Shown piece after piece: positions 40,814 to 49,759 of a DNA stretch of 64,000 nucleotides. Position 1 is the first letter of the stretch. The number at the start of each line of letters is the position of its first letter. Made by a program: the position numbers and the translations under genes. The stretch comes from Myxococcota bacterium (GTDB lineage: Bacteria; Myxococcota_A; UBA796), in the NCBI GenBank assembly GCA_029251165.1, contig JAQXDW010000074.1, forward strand, positions 186,001 to 250,000. Direction: 5' to 3'. A model generated the notes under the pieces. That model was not told the origin of the DNA. It did not search any database and saw only the letters and a list, made by a program, of their open reading frames with translations.

Positions 40814-42172
40814 TCAACGTCGCCTCCACATCAGGAGTCCAGTGATGAAGACAAGGCCCCAGGCGGATCCGCTACCGCCGCTAACACAGCCGCAGCTCTT
40901 CTGGGCCTCTCCGCCAGTGTCCACTGCCGACAGGGCATCGAGCAGCGCGAGCGCGCTGACCTCACCGTAGCCGTAGGTGTCGTGGTGTCCCTCGTCGTCG
41001 TGGGTGACGAGCGGGGAGGGGACAGCCGTGTCGAGGAGGAGCTGACGGACCTCTTCTGCTGACCGCTCCGGGGCGACCGAGAGCACCCAGCCAGCCAGCC
41101 CGCTGATGACCGGCGCTGCCGCAGAGGTGCCGCCGAAGGTCTCGGTGATGCCTTCCTCTGGCGCGAGGGTAACCGTCGCGGAGGGGGCGGCGATGTCGAC
41201 GGAGGCACCTGAGTTGGTGTAGGCCGTCGGGTGACCATAGCTGTCGGTGGCCGAGACGCAGAGGACCTCTGGCATTGCCTGCATCTCGTCGTCTTCGATG
41301 GACCGGTCGTCGTTGCCGGCTGCAAAGACGACCACTGCACCGAGGCCATCGCGTGGCTCTGTCGCAGCCCGCCGGATGACGGCAGCCAGCGGCTCTGGGA
41401 CTGGGATGGACTCCACAAAGCCCCACGAGTTGTTGATCACCCAGGCATCCGCAGCGATGGCATGCTCGAAGGCTGCGATGTCGGTCGACAGGGTGTTCGC
41501 TGAGGTGCCTTCACCCAGGAGCTTGATCGGGACGAGGGTGCACTCAGGACACAGGCCGACGATGCCGACACCGTTGTTCGCGCGTGCCGCGATGACCCCG
41601 CTGACCGCGGTTCCGTGGCCGTCACAGATGGCCTGCGAGCCGTCGTAGCAGTACTCACCGAGGTCCGGTGAGGGGTCGTCATCGTCGCTCCAGGCATCGT
41701 ACGGGTCGTCGATCGCTTCGGACAGATCGGGATGCCCGATGTCGATGCCCGAGTCGATGACTGCCACCCGCACCGACGCGTCGCCCATGCTTGCAGCATA
41801 GAGCGCCTCCATCTCCAGATCTTCGGAGTACCACTGTCCCGGCCAGCTCGGATCGTCGAAGCTGGCATGCTGGATCGGCAGGATCACATCGGGCCACACG
41901 CTGAACCCTGGACGGGTCTGCAAGGACAGGGTGAGCGCGATCGCTGCATCGGGGGATGCTGTCGGGACGAGCCACGAGCGACCACCGAGCGACTCGGCCC
42001 CGGCGGGCGGAGGCTCGCCTTCAGGGAGAACCACGACGACACGCGGAAGAACGGTCAGGGAGACCCCACCACCGAAGTCGAACTGACCGCCGCCGAGCGG
42101 GGTCGGCGGGTCCATGGGATCAAGCGGTGCAGCGGCTGCGGCGAGGATGAAGGTATAGACTGCAAGTGCCAC
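40814..42172 (-). CDS. secreted subtilisin-like serine protease (S8) with MYXO-CTERM-like tail
   Basis: This 452-residue protein has signal peptide MALAVYTFILAAAAA and then a pro-region. The catalytic triad is Asp in VAVIDSGIDIGHPDL (about residue 140), His in CDGHGTAVSGVIAAR (about 187) and Ser in FGGTSAAAPVISG (about 354). The oxyanion Asn is in VINNSWG. The C-terminus reads SCGCVSGGSGS, a hydrophobic helix and RRR, so the enzyme is probably held at the envelope and then released by a myxosortase-like enzyme. The start is GTG at 42172, divergent from the HmuY-like gene. Confidence 0.93.
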   Translation of the reverse strand: MALAVYTFILAAAAAPLDPMDPPTPLGGGQFDFGGGVSLTVLPRVVVVLPEGEPPPAGAESLGGRSWLVPTASPDAAIALTLSLQTRPGFSVWPDVILPIQHASFDDPSWPGQWYSEDLEMEALYAASMGDASVRVAVIDSGIDIGHPDLSEAIDDPYDAWSDDDDPSPDLGEYCYDGSQAICDGHGTAVSGVIAARANNGVGIVGLCPECTLVPIKLLGEGTSANTLSTDIAAFEHAIAADAWVINNSWGFVESIPVPEPLAAVIRRAATEPRDGLGAVVVFAAGNDDRSIEDDEMQAMPEVLCVSATDSYGHPTAYTNSGASVDIAAPSATVTLAPEEGITETFGGTSAAAPVISGLAGWVLSVAPERSAEEVRQLLLDTAVPSPLVTHDDEGHHDTYGYGEVSALALLDALSAVDTGGEAQKSCGCVSGGSGSAWGLVFITGLLMWRRR

Positions 42173-42212
42173 GGCTAAAAGGATAACGGTTCAGTGAACC
42201 GATGGAGGAAAT

Positions 42213-42962
42213 ATGCGTGTGATCCTGGCGGGTGCGCTGCTAACTGGCTGCGCCGACAAAGCAGAAACCGACGACACTGCCGCTCCAACAGGCGACGTCA
42301 TCGCGGCTGTCTGCGAGGAGCCTGCTGAGGTCTCCTGCGTTGACGATCTGATCCTCGACCTGTCGCTGCACGACGACAAGGTCTCAGAGGGAGAGGTCTC
42401 CACGGCAACCGACGGCGACGACTTCGTGACCGACGTCGATGCCACTGCCGGTGGCTACAGCAGCGCCCCCAGCAACGCCTGGGTCTACCTCAAGTTTACC
42501 GACGATGGCGCGGAGAAGGTCGAGATCGACGACGAGACCGCGCTCGAGAGCATGGACTGGGATCTCGCGGCTCGGCGGTTCATTGTTCGGCTCAACGGGG
42601 GCGCCTCCGGGCCAGCCTGTGTCGGCGCGGTGACCTTCCTGGAGTCCTCCTATGACGACCTCTCTGAGATCCCTGATGGGCTCTCGTACGCCGTAGACGA
42701 CTTCTACACCTCAGACTGCACGATCATCAACGACTCCTCTGGACTGCCGGACTCTCCCCAGGTCGTGCTCGGCTCGTGGTGGTCGTACTCTGCATGTGTG
42801 AAGACCACCGGCCACCCCCACCTCATCCAGACCGCTGACGGCCGCGTCCTGAAGCTGGTCATCGAGGAGTACTACGGCCAGAACCAGGAGGACTGCAACA
42901 CCGCAGACGTTCCTGGAGATGACAGCGGTGAGCTGAAGCTGCGCTGGCGGTGGATGAATTGA
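42213..42962 (+). CDS. HmuY-like lipoprotein
   Basis: This 249-residue lipoprotein: MRVILAGALLTGC carries an LTGC lipobox with Cys at residue 13. The mature part matches HmuY-family proteins, with ESMDWDLAARRFIVRLNGGASG (the WDIAFxRYxIRTNGGTSG motif) near 110, then VGAVTFLE, and near the end GRVLKLVIEEYYGQNQ, the KYAKLxIxxYY motif. HmuY binds haem in Bacteroidota; the haem-ligand histidines cannot be confirmed here. A strong GGAGG ribosome site precedes the ATG. The stop overlaps the next gene. Confidence 0.8.
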   Translation: MRVILAGALLTGCADKAETDDTAAPTGDVIAAVCEEPAEVSCVDDLILDLSLHDDKVSEGEVSTATDGDDFVTDVDATAGGYSSAPSNAWVYLKFTDDGAEKVEIDDETALESMDWDLAARRFIVRLNGGASGPACVGAVTFLESSYDDLSEIPDGLSYAVDDFYTSDCTIINDSSGLPDSPQVVLGSWWSYSACVKTTGHPHLIQTADGRVLKLVIEEYYGQNQEDCNTADVPGDDSGELKLRWRWMN

Positions 42963-44359
42963 TCCTCCTGCTCGCCAGCACCGTCTTCGCTGCCCGACCG
43001 GACAACGGCGGAGGGCTGTTTTCCTTCGATGACTCTGACGTGCTGGCGTATGTCGATGGACCGCTGGGGACCGTGCGGGTGCACTACTCCATCTCCGGGA
43101 CCAACGTCACGCTCCTCGACGACGACGACAAGTCGGGCTTTCCCGACTTCGCAGAGGAGGTTGCTGCGACCGCGGAGGATGTCCTCGACTTCTACGATTC
43201 ACTGGGCTTCGCCGCGCCGCTGTCGGAGTCGGAGATGGGCCTTGGAGCGCTGGGGGGCTCGGATGCCCTGGACTTCTACCTCGTCGACTTCGGTGGAAAT
43301 GCTGACGGTCAGTTCGCTGTGGACTCCTGCGCTGGGGACGTCTGCTCTGGCTACATGATCATCGAGAACGACTTCTCTGGCTATGGCTATGGATCCTTGT
43401 CTGAAGCCATCGCGGTGCTCACCAGCCACGAGCTGTTCCACGGAGTGCAGTACGCCTACAGCGCCAACCAGCCCGTCTGGCTGTCGGAAGGAACCGCGGT
43501 CTGGGCAGAGCATCAGTATGATCCTGGTGTGGATGACTTCTACTGGTTTTGTAGTGAGTACCTCGAAGATCCAGGTCGCTCTCTCGACAGCCCGCCGGCA
43601 GGATCGGTCACCGCGTTTTCCTACGGCACAGCCCTGTTCTTCCAGTTCCTCTCCGAGAGACTGGGGGAGGGAGTCGGCCCGGATCTACAGGATGCCCTGA
43701 TCGGCCGGGACGAAGACGAGAGCGTCCAGGCCATCGCAGACACCCTCACGGCCTACGGCACCGATCTGCAGTCGGAGTGGACGGTGTTCGCGCGCTGGAA
43801 CCTCGCGACCGGCAGCCGCGCGGGGGCCGCCGAGGGCTATCCGTTCGCCGCATCGCTTCGCGGGGTGGCGGCAGAAGCAGAGGGGAGCGTGATCGTCGAT
43901 GACAACCGCTTCTACCCCCTCGCTGCGACCTACTTCCGCCTCGATCACTCCGGCGGTGAGCTGCTCTTTGCCACTGCGGAGGAGCCGCTCGGCGTGGCAT
44001 TCTCGCTCCATCCTGTGGCTGACGGCAGCGGAGATGGTCCGGTGACCGATGCTGTCGTGAGCTGGAGTCCCGAGGAGCCGGAGCAGCGCTCACTTGGAGA
44101 GCAGCCACCGGGCGGCTACTGGCTGGTCGGTACGCACCCGCTTGCTGCGGACCAGAGCGTGAAGGTGGAGTTCTGTCTCGGCCTCGCCGAGGACGTCGCG
44201 GCCTGCACCCCGCAGGTCGAGGACACCGACACCGACACCGGCAGCACCGAGCCGGAAGGCTGTGGAGGATGCTCAGGCACGGGCGGTGGCGGTGTGATGC
44301 TCGCTATCTTCGCTGGTCTCGGGCTCGCAGCCAGGCGGACCACTGCTCCGGTCGGTTGA
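42950..44359 (+). CDS. secreted metalloprotease-like protein with MYXO-CTERM-like tail
   Basis: This protein of up to 469 residues contains TSHELFHGVQYAYSAN (HExxH, about residue 160) and WLSEGTAVWAEHQYD, whose Glu (EGTA) could be the third zinc ligand as in gluzincins. This is the arrangement of the MXAN_6640-type putative metalloproteases of myxobacteria. The C-terminus reads GCGGCSGTGGGG, a hydrophobic helix and ARR. The start is GTG at 42950 (MDELILLLASTVFAA) or TTG at 42959 (MILLLASTVFAA); both overlap the HmuY-like gene and give an uncharged signal peptide. The 3' end overlaps the convergent nucleotidyltransferase gene by 56 bases. Confidence 0.85.
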   Translation: MDELILLLASTVFAARPDNGGGLFSFDDSDVLAYVDGPLGTVRVHYSISGTNVTLLDDDDKSGFPDFAEEVAATAEDVLDFYDSLGFAAPLSESEMGLGALGGSDALDFYLVDFGGNADGQFAVDSCAGDVCSGYMIIENDFSGYGYGSLSEAIAVLTSHELFHGVQYAYSANQPVWLSEGTAVWAEHQYDPGVDDFYWFCSEYLEDPGRSLDSPPAGSVTAFSYGTALFFQFLSERLGEGVGPDLQDALIGRDEDESVQAIADTLTAYGTDLQSEWTVFARWNLATGSRAGAAEGYPFAASLRGVAAEAEGSVIVDDNRFYPLAATYFRLDHSGGELLFATAEEPLGVAFSLHPVADGSGDGPVTDAVVSWSPEEPEQRSLGEQPPGGYWLVGTHPLAADQSVKVEFCLGLAEDVAACTPQVEDTDTDTGSTEPEGCGGCSGTGGGGVMLAIFAGLGLAARRTTAPVG

Positions 44360-44858
44360 GGTTGGCGGTCGCATCCGGCCACTCAACGGCCACCCGCTGC
44401 GCATCCACCAGGGCATCTCGGAGCACACCGCCGGCTGCGAGGACAGCACGCGCGCGCCGGTCGATGACCACTGGATGACCGTCACGACCCTGCCACTGGG
44501 GAACCGCAGCACCGCTGACCGCCAGCAGCGCGTCGAGCACTGCGGAAGGCACCGGTGGCACATCCACCGGAGTGACCACGGCCCGAGTGCTCGGCTCACG
44601 CAGTGCCAGCAGCAGCGACTCTGCCGGTCCGGTCTGATGCCAGCTCGGGTTGTGGATGGCCACCACTTCTGGTGGCAGGACCGCCTCAATCTCCGCACGA
44701 TGGCGACCCGTGACCACGACGATGCGGTCACAGACCCGCGAGAACTGGTTGATGTGGTGTCGAATCAGCGGAGCGCCGTCGAGGTCGAGCAGGGCCTTGG
44801 GGTGCCCCATTCGGCTCGACCCGCCCGCGGCCAGGATGATACCGGTCACGCTGTTCAT
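44304..44858 (-). CDS. MobA/MocA-like nucleotidyltransferase
   Basis: This 184-residue protein starts MNSVTGIILAAGGSSRMGHPKALL, the nucleotide-binding signature of the MobA/MocA-like NTP transferases (GGxSxRMGxxK). VVTPVDVPPVPSAVLDALL has the metal-binding Asp. Relatives attach CMP or GMP to molybdopterin, but no molybdenum cofactor gene is nearby, and other substrates are possible. The start is ATG at 44858; the longer frame lacks family similarity. It is divergent from the next lipoprotein gene by only 22 bases. Confidence 0.85.
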   Translation of the reverse strand: MNSVTGIILAAGGSSRMGHPKALLDLDGAPLIRHHINQFSRVCDRIVVVTGRHRAEIEAVLPPEVVAIHNPSWHQTGPAESLLLALREPSTRAVVTPVDVPPVPSAVLDALLAVSGAAVPQWQGRDGHPVVIDRRARAVLAAGGVLRDALVDAQRVAVEWPDATANLNRPEQWSAWLRARDQRR

Positions 44859-44880
44859 GCCAGAGGCTATATCCAATCCC

Positions 44881-45708
44881 ATGCGCACACCGACGTTCTT
44901 GATCCTCCTCGCGGGCTGCGCGAGGCGAGACATCCCGGCTCCCGAGATCGATCCGATCGAGCGGTTCCGTATCCAGATTCAGGCCGACTTCACCACCTCC
45001 GGCCAGGAGGACCTGCCCGAGTCGCTCTCCGAGGAGGCCCTCGCCCTGCTGGAGCCGGTCGGCTTTGACCTCGACGTGGTGGTCAGCCGGCAGCCCTCGC
45101 AGATCTTTCGAGATGGCTCGCTCGGGCACTACGTACGGTTTGAGACAGCGGAAGGCACCCTCCGCCGCGACGGAGTCGCCAGCGAGGTCCCGATCACCCT
45201 CGCGGGGCGTACCGTCGAGGTGCGCACCTTCACCGACGGTGAGCTGCTCGACGTCACTCTCATGGAGCACATCGCTGGCGTCGGTCGCTACGGCGATGTC
45301 TTTGATCTCATCTTCCCCGTTCTCACCCCGACCCCGCCAGACCTCAGCGGTCGACAGGTCATTCCGCGCGCGATGCACTGGCCTGTTCGGCTCTCAGAGA
45401 CCGAGCAGCTGCTCAACACCCTGTGGGCCCAGTGGTCGATGCGGGAGAGCACTCCGTCTGAGTGGCACCTGGAGTACGCCGGGAAGTGGTCGATTCGGGG
45501 GGCCCAGGAAGCCGGCGGACAGAAGGTTCCAGCCGGCGGCTCCGGGAAGGGCTCCGGAGAAGTCTGGCTGCGCCGCTCGGACTCTCGACTCGAGCGCCAT
45601 ACCTTCCAGTGGCAGCGTGAGCTGACCCTCATCTATGCACCCCGACCGGACGATGTCCTGCGCATCAAGCAGCAGCAGGTCTTCACCGGACAGCTGGAGC
45701 GACTGTGA
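44881..45708 (+). CDS. lipoprotein of unknown function
   Basis: This 275-residue protein has a clear lipoprotein signal, MRTPTFLILLAGC, with Cys at residue 13. The mature part is alpha/beta with repeated beta strands (FDLDVVVSRQPSQIF, GRTVEVRTFTDGELLDVTLM) and a C-terminal beta region (LTLIYAPRPDDVLRIKQQQVF). No catalytic motif or known domain is recognised. The stop overlaps the next gene (GTGA), so the two are probably coexpressed and may act together at the periplasmic face. Confidence 0.75.
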   Translation: MRTPTFLILLAGCARRDIPAPEIDPIERFRIQIQADFTTSGQEDLPESLSEEALALLEPVGFDLDVVVSRQPSQIFRDGSLGHYVRFETAEGTLRRDGVASEVPITLAGRTVEVRTFTDGELLDVTLMEHIAGVGRYGDVFDLIFPVLTPTPPDLSGRQVIPRAMHWPVRLSETEQLLNTLWAQWSMRESTPSEWHLEYAGKWSIRGAQEAGGQKVPAGGSGKGSGEVWLRRSDSRLERHTFQWQRELTLIYAPRPDDVLRIKQQQVFTGQLERL

Positions 45709-46148
45709 TCTGGATGCTCATCTCCCCCGCGCTCGCACAGACCGTCGAGCCCCCTCCAGCACCCCGATATCTCCAGGATGCTGAGATCCACACCGTGCTG
45801 CGTGAGACCGACTGGCAGCAGTGCGTCGGAGCGGGCACTGCCGATCTCACCGCGCCGGTATCATTCCGCATCATGCCGAGTGGTGATGTGGAAATCATCA
45901 CTGTTGGAGCGCCGGATCCGCTTGCTCCGTGTTGGTCGGAACTCCTCTCTGCGCTCCAGTTCCGTGAGCACGACGAGGAGCCTCTGGTCCTCCTCTGGAC
46001 CCTCGGGATTCACGACTCTGTCGCCATTCCCTACCCCGCATTTACAGCGGAGCGTCGTCAACTCCATCCGTTCTACCTATTTATTCCGCCGGATGCTTCT
46101 CCTGAGGCGGTCAAAGAGCTGCTCGAGGTCTTTGAGGTTACCGACTGA
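45705..46148 (+). CDS. small secreted AgmX/PglI-TonB-like protein
   Basis: This 147-residue protein has signal peptide MIWMLISPALAQ (no basic residue). The mature part has two cysteines about 36 residues apart (WQQCVGAG and LAPCWSELL) flanking VSFRIMPSGDVEIITVG, the pattern of the AgmX/PglI C-terminal domain, where the strand after the first Cys reads VxFxIxPDGxV. Here the domain stands almost alone. The same type of domain ends the J-like protein at 5758-7671. The start is GTG overlapping the previous stop. Confidence 0.65.
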   Translation: MIWMLISPALAQTVEPPPAPRYLQDAEIHTVLRETDWQQCVGAGTADLTAPVSFRIMPSGDVEIITVGAPDPLAPCWSELLSALQFREHDEEPLVLLWTLGIHDSVAIPYPAFTAERRQLHPFYLFIPPDASPEAVKELLEVFEVTD

Positions 46149-46213
46149 AGCGGCAACCTCAACCGCGCTCCGAGAGAGTAAACTCAGACCATTATACCCG
46201 GCCGGAGAACTCT

Positions 46214-49200
46214 ATGGAGATCGAGGAGCGTCTGAACGCACTGCTGTCGCACTGCGCATGGATCAAGGACGCATCGACAGCCCTTCGCATTGCCCCCTCG
46301 CTGGCAGTCGACCTGCCTCCGCTGGTCGAGCTGACTGGTGGTGGGGTGTGCCTGCCAGTTGCATGCGCTGACGATCTGCTTGGTGCTGTCGCAGAGGTGC
46401 TCGCGAAGGTCGGTGTTGCTGGACTCACTCGCCGTGAGCCCATTCATCAGGCGGACCATGATGCCCTGATGGCCGATCCGCTGGTGCCTCGACTGGCGGG
46501 TCTGATGGCCGAGACGGTCCGACCCGGATTCCGCGGACAGGCGATTCCGGCTCTGGTCACGGCCTGGGCATGTGCCCGCCTGCTGGGAACTGCTCCCTGG
46601 CGAGGCGGCCGAGAGCGTGAAATTCAGGAGCTCCGAGCCGCCCTCGGAGATCTTCCGCCGGCAGAGCGCGGTGCAGCCCTGGCGAACCTCGCATGGTCGA
46701 TCAGCGGCCGAATCGGTGCTGCCGGGGCGCTCGCCCGACAGGCTGGCTGGGAGGTTCGTGTCGCTGGACTCTCCCGGACGCTGCTTACCTGTCCTCTCCT
46801 CCTCTCCTGTCCGCCTGGAAGCCTCAGCACGTCAGAAGACCTCGTCCTCGCTGCTGCCCTCCTGGGTGTCGACATCGATGCCAGTCTCATCGACGCGCTC
46901 ATGCGCGCATCTGCTGCTGCGGTCGCGGCTGCGTTGGAGCGGATCAAGGCCGGCAAGAGCCTCGCGGTCGACCTGGAGCTTGCGGCCCTCCTCGACGGCG
47001 CTGAGCCTGACGGCGCTCTGTTTGTTCCAGGACTCGGTGTGCGCCTGCCGCTGATGCTTCCGGAGCTGATCGACGTCGCCGGGCTTACCGGTGCTGGCAT
47101 CTCCAAGGTGTCCGCGCGGGCGCTGCTCAAGCCAGCCACAGCGCGCGCGCTCAGCTCCGCCTGGGGTGAACTCCAGAGCGGTCTCCTCCGCTGGGACCTC
47201 CTCTCAGCCCTCTGCGGGATCCTCTCTCCCATCAACCAGAGCGGCGGCCAGTGGCGTACCGACTCGGGTGTTCTCCCGGTGGGACCCTGGGAGCTGCTGT
47301 CGCCCCGATATGCCCGCCGCTCCGAAGAACGGACGGTCGTCGCGGTCAACCTCTCTCGACTGCGTGCCGCAGCCAGAGAGGTCGCGGTCGCCCGGAAGCT
47401 TCCAGTGCTCTCCGGGATCATCGAGCGTCAGTGGCGCGCACTTGTCTCCGGCGTTCCGGCCAGTGCGCTCAACGGTGACTTCGGCGTTGCGATCTTTACC
47501 GCGCCGATGAAGGCCCTGGACTTCGCCCTCCGCACCCACAAGACCCTCAGCACCCTCAGCGAGCTGGACATCGCTCCGCTCGGGATGCCGATTCGACTCC
47601 TCAGCGGGACCTCGTGCTCGGTTGGCATCTCGCATGGTCAGGTGCTTGGCGGCTTCGATGGTGCCCACACCTCGCTGGAAGGCGACACCATCACCCGCGC
47701 CGTTACGCTCTGCGGCAGCGCGGCAGCAGACGGTGCCCCCGACGACGCCCTGGGTGTCCGCGGTGCATACCTCGGTGCAGAGGGCTTCCACAGCAGCAGT
47801 GTGGTCCTCGGTCGGCGCGCCATGGGCATCGTTACAGAAGCCCTCAGCGGTCGGCGAGCGGCTCATGTCCGCGGCAAGGGCGGGCACGCTGCTGGCGTGA
47901 GCGAGGACTTCACCGCTTACCCCGTTCAGGCCTGGTGGGAAGCCCCTGAAGGGGCGCGATTGCTGCTGAACCTCACCGCTTCTGAGGGGGTCGCAGAGAT
48001 CCTCACCTTGACCCCCTCAGAGCTGGTCGACTTCCACACATCCGATTCGATGCTGACACGCAGTCGTGCGTCGGTCGGGGGCGATGTCTCTGCTGCTTCA
48101 GCCGCTCCGAGCGTCGATCCTTTTGCGGACGATCTTGACCAGGAGACCGACGCCTTTCAGGTACAGCATCCCGATGCCGACGAGCCTGATCACGCCTTCA
48201 GCGCGGATCCGTTCGCAGAGCCGTCTGAGCCTGAAGAGCCAGAAGAATCCTCTGGGTTTGATTTTCCCGATGACAGCGAGGAGACCGACGCACCATCCAG
48301 CGATCCGTTCCGCAGTGACGGGCCGGACTTCTTCAGCAGCAGCGCGCCTCCGCCGTCCATCACCGTGCCGTTGCTTCCCTCTCCGACCCGGGTCGAGCCG
48401 GAGGAAGACGACGACTCCGCCTTCATGACCGGTGATCCCGACGACACTGATTCCTTCGATATGTTCTCAGACTTCGAGTCTGACGAGGACTCCAGCGAGG
48501 ACGTCTCTCCGGAGCCCTCGGTACCGGCTCCGCCGATGCTGTTCGACGACGACGATGAAGAGGACGCCGTTCCCCTGTTTGCATCACCACCGATGATGAC
48601 CGAGGAGGAGGAGGAGGAGGAGCTGGCCGCTGACTTTATCGGAGAAGGGGCGGTCGAATATGAGTCCGCTTCTGAGGAGTTCTTCGCGCTGACGGAGGAT
48701 GATGAAGATGAGGTCATCGCGATCGGCTTCGATGAAGACGAAGAAGACGAGTTCGAAGATGGGTTCGAAGATGGGTTCGAGATCGAAGACGAGCCGGATT
48801 CGGTCGGGCCGGAAAGCAGCCTGACCTATGGAGAGCCTGCTGCGATCGCGCCGACGGCTGAGGTCTCACCGCCGATGCTCTTTGAGGACGAAGACGGAGG
48901 AACCCTCGATGATTTCAGCTTCGACGACGAGGTGGACTTCACCATCGAGGACACCGGAGAGGAAGATGCTCCCACGCCCGATGGGCCGGTGGTTGTCACC
49001 ATCGAGGACGATGACGACTTTGAAGAGTATGCCTTCGAGATGGACTCTCCCTCAGCGGCAGCGCCGGTGATGCTCGACGAAGACGAGGCAGATCTCGACT
49101 TCACGATGCCAACAGAGGCGCGCGCGACTCCTGTAGATGGTGTGCCCGATGATGGCTTCTCCGTGGTCATTGACGATGATCTGGACGACACTGAGGCCGG

Positions 49201-49603
49201 TGAAGGCGCGGCGCCTGCTGTCGAAAGCGCGGCTCATCGCGATGACACTGCACGCAGCACCGACCCCTCGGATGCCGACGGGGCCGAGTCCGAGCCTGAG
49301 GCGAGCGATGCCCTCAGCGCGGCATTCATGGCGACCGACATCCCGAAGATCTTCCACCGCTATGTGGTCGCGGAGATTGACGGCGACTTCACTTTTGGCC
49401 GCGTCGATGGCTATGTCTTGGTCGACGCCCACCAGTACGCTGCCGATGATCTGGCTCAGGCCTACCTGCAGTTCCTCAGTGACAAGATGCGCGAGGGGTT
49501 CATGATGCAGATTCACATGACCCACGACCTGGCGGGACTGGAGACCAGTCCCGTCGAGCTTCGCTACTTGGAGAAGGCCTACCTCGTGCTGATGGGTGCC
49601 TGA
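46214..49603 (+). CDS. large acidic protein with a degenerate class III cyclase-like domain
   Basis: This 1129-residue protein has no signal peptide. Residues 1-360 are mostly helical and unrecognised. Residues 371-540 resemble a class III nucleotidyl cyclase: VVAVNLSRLRAAAREV, then NGDFGVAIFTAPMKALDFALR, then SVGISHGQVLGGFDG and a GDTITRAVTLCGSAA segment. The first metal Asp of the usual F-D-I motif is missing, so catalysis is doubtful. Residues 610-1030 are a very long Asp/Glu/Ser-rich low-complexity stretch with recurring PPMLFxD and SDPF-like pieces. Residues 1039-1129 (DIPKIFHRYVVAEIDGDFTFGRV onward) form a compact conserved-looking end. GGAGA precedes the ATG. Function unknown. Confidence 0.75.
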   Translation: MEIEERLNALLSHCAWIKDASTALRIAPSLAVDLPPLVELTGGGVCLPVACADDLLGAVAEVLAKVGVAGLTRREPIHQADHDALMADPLVPRLAGLMAETVRPGFRGQAIPALVTAWACARLLGTAPWRGGREREIQELRAALGDLPPAERGAALANLAWSISGRIGAAGALARQAGWEVRVAGLSRTLLTCPLLLSCPPGSLSTSEDLVLAAALLGVDIDASLIDALMRASAAAVAAALERIKAGKSLAVDLELAALLDGAEPDGALFVPGLGVRLPLMLPELIDVAGLTGAGISKVSARALLKPATARALSSAWGELQSGLLRWDLLSALCGILSPINQSGGQWRTDSGVLPVGPWELLSPRYARRSEERTVVAVNLSRLRAAAREVAVARKLPVLSGIIERQWRALVSGVPASALNGDFGVAIFTAPMKALDFALRTHKTLSTLSELDIAPLGMPIRLLSGTSCSVGISHGQVLGGFDGAHTSLEGDTITRAVTLCGSAAADGAPDDALGVRGAYLGAEGFHSSSVVLGRRAMGIVTEALSGRRAAHVRGKGGHAAGVSEDFTAYPVQAWWEAPEGARLLLNLTASEGVAEILTLTPSELVDFHTSDSMLTRSRASVGGDVSAASAAPSVDPFADDLDQETDAFQVQHPDADEPDHAFSADPFAEPSEPEEPEESSGFDFPDDSEETDAPSSDPFRSDGPDFFSSSAPPPSITVPLLPSPTRVEPEEDDDSAFMTGDPDDTDSFDMFSDFESDEDSSEDVSPEPSVPAPPMLFDDDDEEDAVPLFASPPMMTEEEEEEELAADFIGEGAVEYESASEEFFALTEDDEDEVIAIGFDEDEEDEFEDGFEDGFEIEDEPDSVGPESSLTYGEPAAIAPTAEVSPPMLFEDEDGGTLDDFSFDDEVDFTIEDTGEEDAPTPDGPVVVTIEDDDDFEEYAFEMDSPSAAAPVMLDEDEADLDFTMPTEARATPVDGVPDDGFSVVIDDDLDDTEAGEGAAPAVESAAHRDDTARSTDPSDADGAESEPEASDALSAAFMATDIPKIFHRYVVAEIDGDFTFGRVDGYVLVDAHQYAADDLAQAYLQFLSDKMREGFMMQIHMTHDLAGLETSPVELRYLEKAYLVLMGA

Positions 49604-49759
49604 CAGGGGGAGAGAGCTCATCCCACGTCGTTTCGAGAATACTCCGTTCCTGGTTTCCCGCTGGCTCGCAAAGTCATCCGAGGCGGGCTACTTAGGGCAT
49701 CAGCACTCGAAGGGAGAGCCGCTGCTCCGCTTCGCGTTTTCAGCCCGGGGAAGAGGATC

